DNA of 64,000 bases from positions 358,413 to 422,412 of the forward strand of contig WRPI01000002.1 of NCBI GenBank assembly GCA_009773395.1, in the 5' to 3' direction. Both the position numbers and the translations under genes were made by a program. This document shows positions 9,478-17,332 of this stretch, piece after piece; the stretch's first letter is position 1; each line of letters starts with the position of its first letter. This stretch comes from Hyphomonadaceae bacterium (GTDB lineage: Bacteria > Pseudomonadota > Alphaproteobacteria > Caulobacterales > Aquidulcibacteraceae). The notes beneath the pieces were generated by a model, which worked only from the letters and a program-made list of their open reading frames with translations, did no database searches and was not told the origin of the DNA.

Positions 9478-11243
9478 TGAAAAACCTTGTTTTGTCTTTG
9501 CAAAATTCCTTGAAAGACAAAAAATGGATTTTGCCCGAAATAAGCCCACAGTTAATTCAAGATTTTGTCCGTTCTGGCCTTAGCGAATTAGAAGCGCGTT
9601 TGCTGATAAATCGAAATATCGAAGCTGCCCAAGCGGAAGATATTTTATCACCGAAACTATCCAAAATAATGCCAGATCCCTTTGTGCTTGTCGGCATGGA
9701 GGACGCGGTTAAAGCGATTATCGCCGCAATTGATTTGCAGCAAAAAATAACAATTTTTGCCGATTATGACGTCGATGGCGGCACTTCGGCGGCAATATTA
9801 ACCCAATGGTTTAATGCGATTGGTGTGCAAACCAATATTTTTGTGCCCGACCGCATCAAGCACGGCTATGGCCCATCGCCCGCCTTAATGCGCGGAATTA
9901 AGGACGCTGGCACTGATTTGCTAATAAGTGTTGATTGCGGCGCGGCGGCGCATGATGCACTGGTGGCGGCGCATGAAATTGGCCTTGATGTTGTGGTTTT
10001 TGATCACCATTTAATGATTGGCAATGCGCCAATTGCCAAGGCAATTGTGAACCCAAATCAAATTGGCGATAATTCGGGCCTTGGCAATTTAACTGCGGCG
10101 GGCGTGTGTTTTATGGCGGCGGTGGCTTTGAACCGTGCTTGGCGCGAATTGGGGCGCGACACTGGCGGTTTTGACGCGCTATCTTTGCTGGATTTGGCGG
10201 CGCTTGGCACAATTTGTGATGTTGCGCCTTTAACTGGCCTTAACCGCGTTTTGGTGGCGCAGGGGCAAAAAATCCTGGGCAAGCAGAGTCGCAAGGGCCT
10301 TGCGGCGCTGGCACAAGTTGCGGGGCTTAAACGCGCCGATAATGTTTACGCTGCGGCTTGGGTTTTGGGGCCACGCATCAATGCAGGCGGTCGGATTGGC
10401 GATAGCTCGCTCGCGGTGCGGCTTTTGACTACCGATGATGAAGCCGAAGCCAAAGTCCTTGCGCTTGAGCTTGAAGTCATAAATGCCGAACGCAAAACCA
10501 TTGAAGCCATGGTGCTCGAAGACGCAATCGCGCGCATTGAACGCGGTGAGGGCGGGGATTTGGCTGGTCCAATATTATTGATTGGCCGCGCGGGTTGGCA
10601 TCCGGGGGTTTTGGGCATTGTCGCTGGCCGCCTCAAGGAGCGCTATAATCGGCCCTGCATTGTCATTGGTTCGATTGATGAAGGCGACACCATTGCCAAA
10701 GGTTCGGGGCGCTCAATTGAAGGCGTGAACCTTGGATTGGTTGTCAAACAAGCAGTTGATGATGGCGTGATTATTAGCGGTGGTGGCCACGCAATGGCGG
10801 CGGGCCTTGCCATGGAATTTGGCAATTGGGAAGCGGTGTATAGGGCATTATGCGATGGAATTGGCAATCAAACCCAAGAGGCAATTCAAGGCCAATTTGA
10901 CAATATTGACGCCCTAATTGGCGCCGAAGCCATTGGCGTGCCATTGCTTGAAGCCGTGGAGCGGCTGGCCCCCTATGGCGCGGGCTGGCCTGAGCCAAAA
11001 TTTTGTGTCGCCGAAGCCAAAGTCATTTCAACGACCACAATGAAAAACGCACATTTGCGCGTAGTTTTCAAAGACCACAGCGAAGCCCAAATCCGCGCCG
11101 TTTGCTTTGGCGTAATAGGCACAAAACTCGGCGACGCCCTACAATCCAAAAGGCCACTTAATCTGGTGGTAAGGATAAAAAGAGACGAATGGCGCGGCGG
11201 CAATGCGGTGGACACTGAGATTATTGATGCTAGTTTTTGTTGA
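9477..11243 (+). CDS. recJ: Single-stranded-DNA-specific 5'-3' exonuclease RecJ
   Basis: RecJ degrades 5'-ended single-stranded DNA in recombination, mismatch and base-excision repair. The 588-residue protein has the DHH-family metal motifs: ADYDVDGGTSA (residues 95-105), SVDCG, and FDHHL near residue 176. The DHHA1 part contains SGGGHAMAAGLAMEFGNW, and a C-terminal OB-like region follows. Translation starts at a GTG whose G is the last base of the glpX stop codon, so the two genes are translationally coupled. It closes the operon that begins with the aminotransferase. Confidence 0.95.
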   Translation: MKNLVLSLQNSLKDKKWILPEISPQLIQDFVRSGLSELEARLLINRNIEAAQAEDILSPKLSKIMPDPFVLVGMEDAVKAIIAAIDLQQKITIFADYDVDGGTSAAILTQWFNAIGVQTNIFVPDRIKHGYGPSPALMRGIKDAGTDLLISVDCGAAAHDALVAAHEIGLDVVVFDHHLMIGNAPIAKAIVNPNQIGDNSGLGNLTAAGVCFMAAVALNRAWRELGRDTGGFDALSLLDLAALGTICDVAPLTGLNRVLVAQGQKILGKQSRKGLAALAQVAGLKRADNVYAAAWVLGPRINAGGRIGDSSLAVRLLTTDDEAEAKVLALELEVINAERKTIEAMVLEDAIARIERGEGGDLAGPILLIGRAGWHPGVLGIVAGRLKERYNRPCIVIGSIDEGDTIAKGSGRSIEGVNLGLVVKQAVDDGVIISGGGHAMAAGLAMEFGNWEAVYRALCDGIGNQTQEAIQGQFDNIDALIGAEAIGVPLLEAVERLAPYGAGWPEPKFCVAEAKVISTTTMKNAHLRVVFKDHSEAQIRAVCFGVIGTKLGDALQSKRPLNLVVRIKRDEWRGGNAVDTEIIDASFC

Positions 11244-11356
11244 GGAGGGAATGATTGCTGTGGGGTGATTGATGGGGTGGCGTGGGAATATAGTTTATGA
11301 AATTGATAAACTGTCGCCGAAATTAACTCAATTGCGCAATTTCACCGAAATAAATG

Positions 11357-11614
11357 TTATTCGTGTTTTTGTTCGTTCCTTGCTCTCGGATATCTAACAC
11401 CGTAATTAAATGGTGAAAATGGCCACCCCTCCTGTGTAACATTTTTAACAAATGTTCCAACAAGCTGGAAACCCTCGCAATCGATCGCTACTATCTTTTC
11501 GCCAGCCATAGTCGATTCCAAGTCTAAATTTGAATTGAGATCACTCCGAATCTCAGTGACCAAATGGTCATCGAATACCATAATTGAATTGAAATCCACC
11601 TGAAATTTCTTCAT
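11357..11614 (-). CDS. Small hypothetical protein (islet unit 1)
   Basis: An 85-residue acidic, soluble protein that I do not recognise. It begins MKKFQVDFNSIMVFDDH and ends in a polar, basic tail. An SD-like GGGGCAGG precedes the ATG at 11614. That ATG overlaps the TGA of a 43-codon leader ORF (11611-11742) in an ATGA arrangement, which supports translation of both. It is the most downstream gene of the minus-strand islet of small orphan genes. The size and the AT-rich context would fit an immunity or antitoxin protein, but nothing in the sequence proves that. Confidence 0.5.
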   Translation of the reverse strand: MKKFQVDFNSIMVFDDHLVTEIRSDLNSNLDLESTMAGEKIVAIDCEGFQLVGTFVKNVTQEGWPFSPFNYGVRYPRARNEQKHE

Positions 11615-11742
11615 AACCTGCCCCAAAATAAATTGTCAGAATTTGGGAATTTATTTGCGAATAGAGCACTCAACAAGGCTAAATTCGGTAAATTCGGGGG
11701 CTTGATGTGAATCAAATCGGGATCTTCATGTTCGCGCTTCAT
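11611..11742 (-). CDS. Leader mini-ORF 1 (MKREHE type)
   Basis: A 43-codon ORF starting MKREHEDPDLIHIKPPN and ending in an ATGA overlap with the next gene. The first six residues and the DNA around them are repeated in leader 2 (12210-12320, MKREQE). It lies just downstream of a shared promoter-like element. The overlap suggests it couples translation to the downstream gene. It could also be a copied remnant of a larger gene. Confidence 0.4.
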   Translation of the reverse strand: MKREHEDPDLIHIKPPNLPNLALLSALFANKFPNSDNLFWGRL

Positions 11743-11835
11743 TCGCCAAGGTTATCACGATTTAACGCTGCCGCAAACGCTAATAATTATCCCTAATTCG
11801 CATCATTTCCCCGAGTTTTGTCCCCGAATTCGAAT
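11690..11835 (-). repeat. Islet 5' module, copy 1
   Basis: About 140 bp of imperfect direct repeat shared with 12268-12410. On the minus strand it runs from the last codons of the preceding gene (GGGGACAAAA stretch) through a promoter-like TTGCGG, 14 nt, GATAAC (11776-11751) to an ATG that opens leader 1. Conserved runs include AACCTTGGCG and ATGAAGCGCGA. Confidence 0.75.
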
Positions 11836-12183
11836 GAGTGCAGCAAGCCTTACCGCGCAAAACACTACCAAAAATGGTGTTGAATAACCTACAAAGTGCC
11901 ACAAGTATTTGTAACTCTGGCGTGGAAGGGAATAAATGAATTTCCACAAGAAGATAAGTGAAATGAAGATTATAGTAGCAAGTATTATCAAATACAGTCG
12001 ACTAAATAATGTTTGAGGCTTAAAGAAACGAATTGTGAACATACAGATGTTTGCAAATAAAATTGTTAACGCAGAGATACCAAAAAATACAATTCCCCAA
12101 ATCGCATTGAACTCGCCTACATATATCTGCGAAATAAACCACAAGCAGGTCCAGGAATAGAGTAACCAATCTAATATCTTCAT
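11803..12183 (-). CDS. Hypothetical four-helix membrane protein (islet unit 2)
   Basis: A 126-residue protein with about four hydrophobic helices, near residues 5-20, 25-50, 63-85 and 95-115, and a basic tail RIRGQNSGK. It has no signal peptide and no recognised family. A GGGGGCC stretch lies upstream of the ATG at 12183. Its 3' end lies inside repeat copy 1, so the repeat spans the junction of two units. Leader 2 ends 26 nt upstream. Strong AT bias is consistent with foreign origin. Confidence 0.5.
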   Translation of the reverse strand: MKILDWLLYSWTCLWFISQIYVGEFNAIWGIVFFGISALTILFANICMFTIRFFKPQTLFSRLYLIILATIIFISLIFLWKFIYSLPRQSYKYLWHFVGYSTPFLVVFCAVRLAALIRIRGQNSGK

Positions 12184-12209
12184 CGTTGTCGGCCCCCGAT
12201 TATTGAGTT

Positions 12210-12320
12210 CTACAGCTTTTCCGTTGATTTGGTGGTGGTTTTGGTGGGTCTATGACGACAAAAACACCAATTCGGTAACATGATTTGAATTAGATTGGCT
12301 TTTTCTTGCTCGCGCTTCAT
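12210..12320 (-). CDS. Leader mini-ORF 2 (MKREQE type)
   Basis: A 36-codon ORF starting MKREQEKANLIQIMLPN, matching leader 1 in its first residues and in the surrounding DNA but diverging after about 17 codons. It ends 26 nt before the membrane-protein gene at 12183. It may be a real short peptide or only the coding shadow of the repeated module. Confidence 0.3.
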   Translation of the reverse strand: MKREQEKANLIQIMLPNWCFCRHRPTKTTTKSTEKL

Positions 12321-12410
12321 CCGCCAAGGCTATCACTATTTAACGCCGCTGCAAACGTCAGTAATTGTCCTTAATTCATTTTGTGTCCCCGTTTTTGTCC
12401 CGATTTTCAT
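12268..12410 (-). repeat. Islet 5' module, copy 2
   Basis: The partner of copy 1. It holds the same order of elements on the minus strand: a GGGACAAAAA stretch at the end of the preceding gene, TTGCAG, 14 nt, GATAGC (12354-12329), then AGCCTTGGCG and ATGAAGCGCGA opening leader 2. Many scattered substitutions separate the copies, so the duplication is old. Confidence 0.75.
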
Positions 12411-12745
12411 TCTGCTTTAATAATCTTGAAGGGACCGAGCGATTCAGGACCCCAAGTATTTTCAAATGTAACCAGCCCATGGCCACTGGGTCTAACAAAA
12501 ATAGTTACGGTTTTTTTACTAATTGCAACAACCATAATATCTATAATTTTGTGAAAAAACTGGTGAGAGTGATATAGATGTGACGCCACTGACTCAAAAT
12601 TTAATTTTTGGTTTTCAAGTGAATTAAAATGAAGTTCAAATTCTTTATGTGGCGGACTTTCAATTTTTAGAATTTCACAGGCAGGTTCAAGCGCCTCTTC
12701 AATCGCTTTTGCAAACAATTTCTTAAAACTCGAAAAATCCATCAA
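12407..12745 (-). CDS. Small hypothetical protein (islet unit 3)
   Basis: A 112-residue, soluble, mildly acidic protein starting MMDFSSFKKLFAKAIEEAL and containing HLYHSHQFFHKIIDIMVVAI. I do not recognise the family. Its 3' end lies in repeat copy 2, as the membrane-protein gene ends in copy 1. The preceding ORF ends about a dozen bases upstream. Size and context fit a toxin-immunity or stress protein, but there is no direct evidence for either. Confidence 0.5.
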   Translation of the reverse strand: MMDFSSFKKLFAKAIEEALEPACEILKIESPPHKEFELHFNSLENQKLNFESVASHLYHSHQFFHKIIDIMVVAISKKTVTIFVRPSGHGLVTFENTWGPESLGPFKIIKAE

Positions 12746-12757
12746 ATATTTTTCTAA

Positions 12758-13018
12758 TCATTTGGTATAAGAGTTATCGAACTCAGTGACATCATGTGAA
12801 TTAAATCGCTTGGTTGGCATTTTTACCTTCTGCCCATGCTTCACAGTTCGGTCTCTGAACGCAGTGAATTTGCCCAGCAAGGCAAAAAGCCAGAGCACCC
12901 ATCCTACAAAGCTATCACGATTTATGGGATTGGCAATGCGGAGTGGCTGATATGGTAACTCACATTGCGCCTCGAAAATAGCTACAGAAATAAAGTAAAA
13001 AACCCAAGAAAAAAACAC
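12758..13018 (-). CDS. Doubtful small ORF or leader 3
   Basis: An 86-codon frame starting with a hydrophobic segment (MFFSWVFYFISVAIF). Its last 28 codons, from a GTG at 12844, align with the leader mini-ORFs: VKHGQK corresponds to MKREQE, and a shared AATTCACATGATGT-like stretch follows. A promoter-like TTGCCA, 14 nt, GATAGC lies inside it at 12936-12911, with the same spacing as in the other two units. The functional element may therefore be only the promoter plus a 28-codon leader. Confidence 0.35.
   Translation of the reverse strand: MFFSWVFYFISVAIFEAQCELPYQPLRIANPINRDSFVGWVLWLFALLGKFTAFRDRTVKHGQKVKMPTKRFNSHDVTEFDNSYTK
12786..12850 (-). repeat. Islet 5' module, partial copy 3
   Basis: A degenerate match of about 60 bp to the leader part of copies 1 and 2. 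Its promoter-like part lies about 70 bp further upstream (12911-12936), not adjacent as in the other copies. Confidence 0.5.
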
Positions 13019-13210
13019 AGATTGCCTGCAACGCTAAATATTCGTAAATAATGCGAAGCATTAGCAATAGAAAATTATTGGCTAAATGCTATTGCAATAT
13101 TCAAACATTCCACTCGCAAAATTTTTTTCTCACAAATTCAAAAAAATACTTGCAAATTATTTATGCTCGTTTATTTGCTAATCCCCTAATAATAATAGGG
13201 AATCTAATTT

Positions 13211-14656
13211 ATGAATCAGAGAAATTTAGGAAGAAAATCTAAGCTCGTTTTGGGGATTTGTGCAAGTGCTTTGGCGTTCGCGCCACTATATTCCACATCG
13301 GCAATTGCCGCACCAGGCGACCCTGTGCCGTGCGTGGAAGGGCCAGATCCGACATCAATGGTCTGCGGTTGGAGCATTCCAGCACCCGGCACAGGCGCTA
13401 CTGCAATTGGTGATAGTTCGGATGCGTCGGGCGCGGGAAGCGTTTCATTGGGCAATCAGAGCGCGGCATCGGGCATTGAGGCGGTTGCCACTGGCTTTAT
13501 GAGTTCGGCAACTGGTGCTTACAGTGTTGCAACTGGTTCAAATAGCTTCGCGACTAACGTTGAGACCACTGCCACGGGCTTCAACAGCTCGGCTGCGGGT
13601 ATCAGAAGTTCGGCTTATGGCACCAACAGCGTTTCCTTGGGCACGGCTTCGAGCGCCTTTGGCCTTAATGCGTCGGCATCAGATAGTTATTCGACCGCAA
13701 TGGGCGCGAATAGTATTGCATCGGGCCAAGGCGCCACCGCAACTGGCGCTTATGCGCTCGCCCAAGGCCTAAATGGCTCTGCAACTGGCTATAATGCCCA
13801 TGCCAATGGCGTTCGCAGTGTTGCGACTGGCTGGAACAGTAATGCGGATGGCGAACGCTCAACAGCAGTTGGCCCTGCAAGCAGCGCTTCGGGCCAATAT
13901 AGCACGGCAATTGGCTATGGTTCGGTGGCCAGTGCGATAGACGCTTCAGCATTGGGACACGGCGCGACTGCTGATTTCCAAGGTTCCACCGCAATTGGCG
14001 CATTGGCAACAACCGACCGCGCCAATCAAGTGAAATTGGGTGCGACTGGTTCGTCTGTCACTATCGGTGACATTGCCGCCAGCACAGCCGCGCAAGTTGG
14101 CGCAACCGACGTTATGACCGTTGATGCTTCGGGGACTGTGGGTCGTGACACTACAATTAGGCCTGCAATTGCGGCTTTGCAGACTTTGACAAGCACTCAT
14201 ACTGGGCAAATTTCGACGTTGGAAGCGTTGGGAACTACGCACACGGGGCAAATTGGTGCCTTGCAGACGTTGACCACCACGCACACCGGGCAAATTGGCG
14301 CATTGCAGACTCTCACCAATACCCATACTGGGCAAATTTCCGCGCTACAGACTTTGACCAATACCCACACAAACCAAATCACAGATCTTTATTCGCAAAC
14401 TGCGCGTAACAGCAGCGATATAAGGAACACTGAAACTGGAGTTGCGATGGCTTTAGCAATGGAATCACCTGCGCTCCCAGCCGGCACAAATTTTGCGCTT
14501 TCGGGTGGGCTTGGATATTTTGAAAACCAATCGGCATTATCGGCTGCTTTCTCTTCGCGAATTGGCGATAACTCATCATTTTCGGCGGGTTTGGGCGTCG
14601 GGCTTTCGGGCGGTAACACAGTTGGCGCACGGGCTGGCTTCCAAAAGGCGTGGTAA
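13211..14656 (+). CDS. YadA-like trimeric autotransporter adhesin
   Basis: A 481-residue surface adhesin expected to trimerise in the outer membrane (type Vc secretion). It has a signal peptide (about residues 1-33, ending AIAA). A YadA head follows from about 64 to 270, built of roughly 14-residue repeats with SxAxG motifs such as SVATGSNSFA. A neck-like ANQVKLGATG comes next. Residues 318-400 form a stalk of 14-residue repeats of the TGQIGALQTLTNTH type. A C-terminal four-strand beta-barrel anchor (about 408-481) ends in Trp. The RBS is AGGGA at 13197. It adjoins the orphan-gene islet and overlaps the next exported protein. Confidence 0.88.
   Translation: MNQRNLGRKSKLVLGICASALAFAPLYSTSAIAAPGDPVPCVEGPDPTSMVCGWSIPAPGTGATAIGDSSDASGAGSVSLGNQSAASGIEAVATGFMSSATGAYSVATGSNSFATNVETTATGFNSSAAGIRSSAYGTNSVSLGTASSAFGLNASASDSYSTAMGANSIASGQGATATGAYALAQGLNGSATGYNAHANGVRSVATGWNSNADGERSTAVGPASSASGQYSTAIGYGSVASAIDASALGHGATADFQGSTAIGALATTDRANQVKLGATGSSVTIGDIAASTAAQVGATDVMTVDASGTVGRDTTIRPAIAALQTLTSTHTGQISTLEALGTTHTGQIGALQTLTTTHTGQIGALQTLTNTHTGQISALQTLTNTHTNQITDLYSQTARNSSDIRNTETGVAMALAMESPALPAGTNFALSGGLGYFENQSALSAAFSSRIGDNSSFSAGLGVGLSGGNTVGARAGFQKAW
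14162..14386 (+). repeat. 42-bp tandem repeats in the adhesin stalk
   Basis: Five consecutive 42-bp units, plus a decayed sixth, encode 14-residue repeats THTGQI(S/G)ALQTLT. Fourteen residues equal two heptads, so unit number can change stalk length without breaking frame or coiled-coil register. Confidence 0.85.
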
Positions 14657-15255
14657 ATCTGTTGCGCAATAAAGAAAATGTGAACAATAAAAGCAAGGGG
14701 CGGCGAGGAAATCTTGCTGCCCTGAACCTGTTTGGGATTTGCCTGTTTTTGGTGATGCCATGTCGAACCGCGTTCGCCCAATCCGCGCCAACCCCGCCGC
14801 CCACCACTGTGCAACGGCGCGCGCCCGCGCCCTTGCCGCAACCTTCTACAGTTTCGGCGGTGCCAATTCCTGATGGCCTTGAATTGGCAAAATTAGTTTG
14901 GTCAACTTTATTGGCGGTCGATAGTGCCAATAAATCGGGCAATTATTCAGTATTGCGGGATTTGGCTGCACCCGGTTTTCAGCAAGCCAATGATGCCGCA
15001 AGGCTAAGCGAAATTTTTGCGGGCCTTCGCAATAGCAGAATTGACTTATCCAATGTGTTGCTGCTGACGCCAACCTATAGCCAAACCCCACATTTTGTCG
15101 AAGGCAATTTATTGCGGGTTCAAGGAATGTTTGGCCTGCGGCCCACTGCAATCACTTTTGATTTGCATTTTCAATGGAACGCGGGGCGTTGGCAATTGTT
15201 TGGGGTTTCAATAAATCCGATGCAACTTCCAACTTCAACACCACAGAGAAATTAG
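14650..15255 (+). CDS. Exported hypothetical protein next to the adhesin
   Basis: A 201-codon frame from a GTG at 14650; a GTG at 14680 is an equally possible start. A signal peptide ends near AFAQS. A proline-rich linker (PTPPPTTVQRRAPAPLPQP) is followed by a compact domain of about 130 residues. That domain ends FDLHFQWNAGRWQLFGVSI, a pattern seen in NTF2-like or DUF4864-type periplasmic domains; this assignment is only by feel. It overlaps the adhesin gene end by 7 nt, so the two are probably co-expressed. A chaperone-like role in adhesin display is possible but unproven. Confidence 0.65.
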   Translation: MVNLLRNKENVNNKSKGRRGNLAALNLFGICLFLVMPCRTAFAQSAPTPPPTTVQRRAPAPLPQPSTVSAVPIPDGLELAKLVWSTLLAVDSANKSGNYSVLRDLAAPGFQQANDAARLSEIFAGLRNSRIDLSNVLLLTPTYSQTPHFVEGNLLRVQGMFGLRPTAITFDLHFQWNAGRWQLFGVSINPMQLPTSTPQRN

Positions 15256-15279
15256 CTGCACCACGTGCTGCAAAACCAC

Positions 15280-15308
15280 TTGCAACAAATTATGGCAATG
15301 GATATAGA
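15280..15308 (+). promoter_or_regulatory. Predicted sigma70-type promoter of tRNA-Glu
   Basis: TTGCAA at 15280-15285 and TATAGA at 15303-15308 are separated by exactly 17 nt. The expected start site is about 30 nt before the mature tRNA-Glu. Nothing else lies between them. Confidence 0.55.
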
Positions 15309-15347
15309 AGCCGCCTTGCGCAGCGAAACATATTTTGCTTTTGCTTT

Positions 15348-15422
15348 GGCTCCTTCGTCTATCGGTTAGGACGCCTGATTTTCAATCAGGAAAGACGGGT
15401 TCGACTCCCGTAGGGGCTGCCA
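15348..15422 (+). tRNA. tRNA-Glu (anticodon TTC)
   Basis: A 75-nt tRNA with encoded CCA. The acceptor stem GGCTCCT pairs with AGGGGCT, allowing G-U pairs. The anticodon stem CCTGA/TCAGG encloses loop TTTTCAA, giving anticodon TTC. The T loop TTCGACT is normal. Confidence 0.96.
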
Positions 15423-15590
15423 AATTTTCCCATTACAATCTGATTTATTGCCCGAGGCTTGGGAGCGGTCTTGGCGAGACTCTACGGCGAACCCAAAAAT
15501 TTTTGGCGTTTTTGATTAGGAGCCGAAGGGGCAAAAACTCAGCACATACCATTCCAAAGCCATTTAAGCTCAATTTGAACAAGAATTGCG

Positions 15591-15782
15591 CTAACCGACC
15601 ATCTCAACACTGCGCGCCAAGGTTTTGAAGCGGATCCCAGTGGCTTGAGTTACTGTAATGGTTATTTCGCCAGATTTACTGGTTTTGATATCGCTTATTG
15701 TGCCGGTTTTGCCTTTATGGGTTCCAGAAATCACTTTGCAATTTGCGCCGTCTGTAATCTGGATCAATGATTGCTCATGCAT
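15591..15782 (-). CDS. Small KOW-motif protein
   Basis: A 63-residue protein made of little more than a KOW motif: DGANCKVISGTHKGKTGTISD, then a second beta segment. KOW motifs occur in ribosomal protein L24, NusG and related RNA-binding proteins. This one lacks the rest of L24, so it may be a stand-alone RNA- or ribosome-binding protein. The start is the ATG at 15782 with an AAGGTAG Shine-Dalgarno. No neighbour suggests a pathway. Confidence 0.7.
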   Translation of the reverse strand: MHEQSLIQITDGANCKVISGTHKGKTGTISDIKTSKSGEITITVTQATGIRFKTLARSVEMVG

Positions 15783-15858
15783 GATAACTACCTTCGCTTT
15801 TTCAGCCCAATTTGCGCATGATTAGAACATATTTCATTGAAGCATAATTGGCAAACCG

Positions 15859-17103
15859 CTATAAATCATTCGTCAGTTCAATTTTCCAAAATTGCGTGGT
15901 TTTGCCTTCCACGCCAAAATCATTGTCGTTCACGACCAATAATGTATTTGGCGAAAGCAGCAAAACGCCCTCCAAATCGGCGTCAATTTGCGGGTAATCG
16001 TCGGTTGAGAAGACTAAGCTTTTTGGCACAGTTTCTATTTTTTGGGTTTTTAATTCACTTCTAATCAATTGCTCAATTGTTGGCGTGGTTGCGATGTTTA
16101 GGTGCTTTTCGTCAAGCTCATATTTTTTGCTAAGCGAAACCGTGTAAAATTTACTGGTTGCCGATCCACGTTCCAATACCAATAATCGGTCCTTTGAAAT
16201 TGTAACCAATTCGCTTATTTTAATATCCGAATTTTTGAATTTGCCGAGTTCATTGTCGCGAGCGAAACTTAAAGCTTTGTCCAATTTGTATAAATATTGG
16301 GCGGCGACTTCGCCTGTTTCAGTGTCGATTTTCCAAATCCGAACATATTTCGAGTTTTTATGCGCGGTTTCATTCGGATGAGCCAAAGGGCTTTGAAATG
16401 CGACATAAAGCCATTTTTCGTCAATTGAAGCCGTAATTGCCTCAAATCCACGGTTAAATTGTCGTTTTGAGCTGATTTGCGGCAGAACTTCTCTAATTTC
16501 ATAATTTACGCATTCAAACAAATGCCCCAGCCCAATTGGAATAAGCCTTTGAATAATATTGCCTTGGGCGTTGGTTTGAACCAATGAAGGGCAATATTCG
16601 TCGGCAATCCAAAACGTGCCATCATTCATGGCGGCAATACCCTCGCTGTCCATACCAGTTGCGAGTGTATCGATTGGATTTCCATCCATATCAACAGCGG
16701 TTTCACCCGAATTTTGGTTAGATGGCAAGCCAGAAATAGCCTCTCCATTCAAGTCTTTAATAGAAAAAGTTCGCACACAAGTAATTCTATTAGTTTCTAC
16801 AACAAATTCAGAAATCGCAGGGCCAATATGCGGGAAGGGCATTATTTTGACGCCTTCTGAACCAAGGAATTTCTTGAAATGACTAAGCCCTAAATTTTCA
16901 AATGCGAACGAGGGTTTGAAATTAGGCCCTCTGTCGCCAATTGACCAAAAGCGATTATTTTCACCATTTTGGCGTTTGCACAGGCCCGAACCAATTCCCC
17001 TGGTAATTTTCATTTCGCCATTCGGGAGCGGCATTCGAGCCAGTTCCTCGTCAACATAAATTAGTTTCGAGACGGTTTTGACTATGGATTTTGTTTTTTT
17101 CAT
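15859..17103 (-). CDS. Phytase-like/esterase-like beta-propeller protein
   Basis: A 414-residue protein matching the phytase-like family (PF13449, 'esterase-like activity of phytase'). Markers are SGLCKR...RFWSIGDRGPNF near residues 39-60, GMDSEGIAAMNDGTFWIADEYCPSL near the middle, and a final LLLSPNTLLVVNDNDFG. Family members are usually exported, but I see no signal peptide: the N-terminus is MKKTKSIVKTVSKLIYVDEE. It may be cytoplasmic or its N-terminus may be altered. The substrate is unknown and phytate hydrolysis should not be assumed. Confidence 0.75.
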   Translation of the reverse strand: MKKTKSIVKTVSKLIYVDEELARMPLPNGEMKITRGIGSGLCKRQNGENNRFWSIGDRGPNFKPSFAFENLGLSHFKKFLGSEGVKIMPFPHIGPAISEFVVETNRITCVRTFSIKDLNGEAISGLPSNQNSGETAVDMDGNPIDTLATGMDSEGIAAMNDGTFWIADEYCPSLVQTNAQGNIIQRLIPIGLGHLFECVNYEIREVLPQISSKRQFNRGFEAITASIDEKWLYVAFQSPLAHPNETAHKNSKYVRIWKIDTETGEVAAQYLYKLDKALSFARDNELGKFKNSDIKISELVTISKDRLLVLERGSATSKFYTVSLSKKYELDEKHLNIATTPTIEQLIRSELKTQKIETVPKSLVFSTDDYPQIDADLEGVLLLSPNTLLVVNDNDFGVEGKTTQFWKIELTNDL

Positions 17104-17332
17104 TTATATCCATTGTTGGGATATTGGGTAAGGCGCCGCGCCGCGAATAATTTTGCACATGTAATAAATAATGAACAATTTGAAGTTAGTCAAAACCCAT
17201 TGCAAAAACGACATGAGCGACGAAAAGTCGCCTTGGCAATCACATGAATTGTGCGTAAATGTAAAGCGAGTGTCACTTTAATGGGTTATTTAGGTGGTGG
17301 GTTGTTCTGGGTTTTATATAAATAGGGTGCGC

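Noticed and set aside
11690-12410. Integron-type attC sites in the repeat-separated small-gene islet
   Set aside because: The repeats contain ATTTAAC, which fits RYYYAAC, but no matching GTTRRRY with inverted core arms was found at a suitable distance, and there is no integron integrase in the window.
12365-13242. Several plus-strand frames of 60-90 codons in the islet
   Set aside because: They are opposite to the repeat-module units, lack ribosome binding sites and show no protein-like composition.
14162-14400. Minisatellite or CRISPR-like array in the adhesin gene
   Set aside because: The 42-bp repeats have no spacers and encode an in-frame coiled-coil stalk.
15493-15506. CCAAAAATTTTTGG as a terminator of tRNA-Glu
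   Set aside because: It is a palindrome with no loop and no GC stem, so it is a poor terminator candidate.
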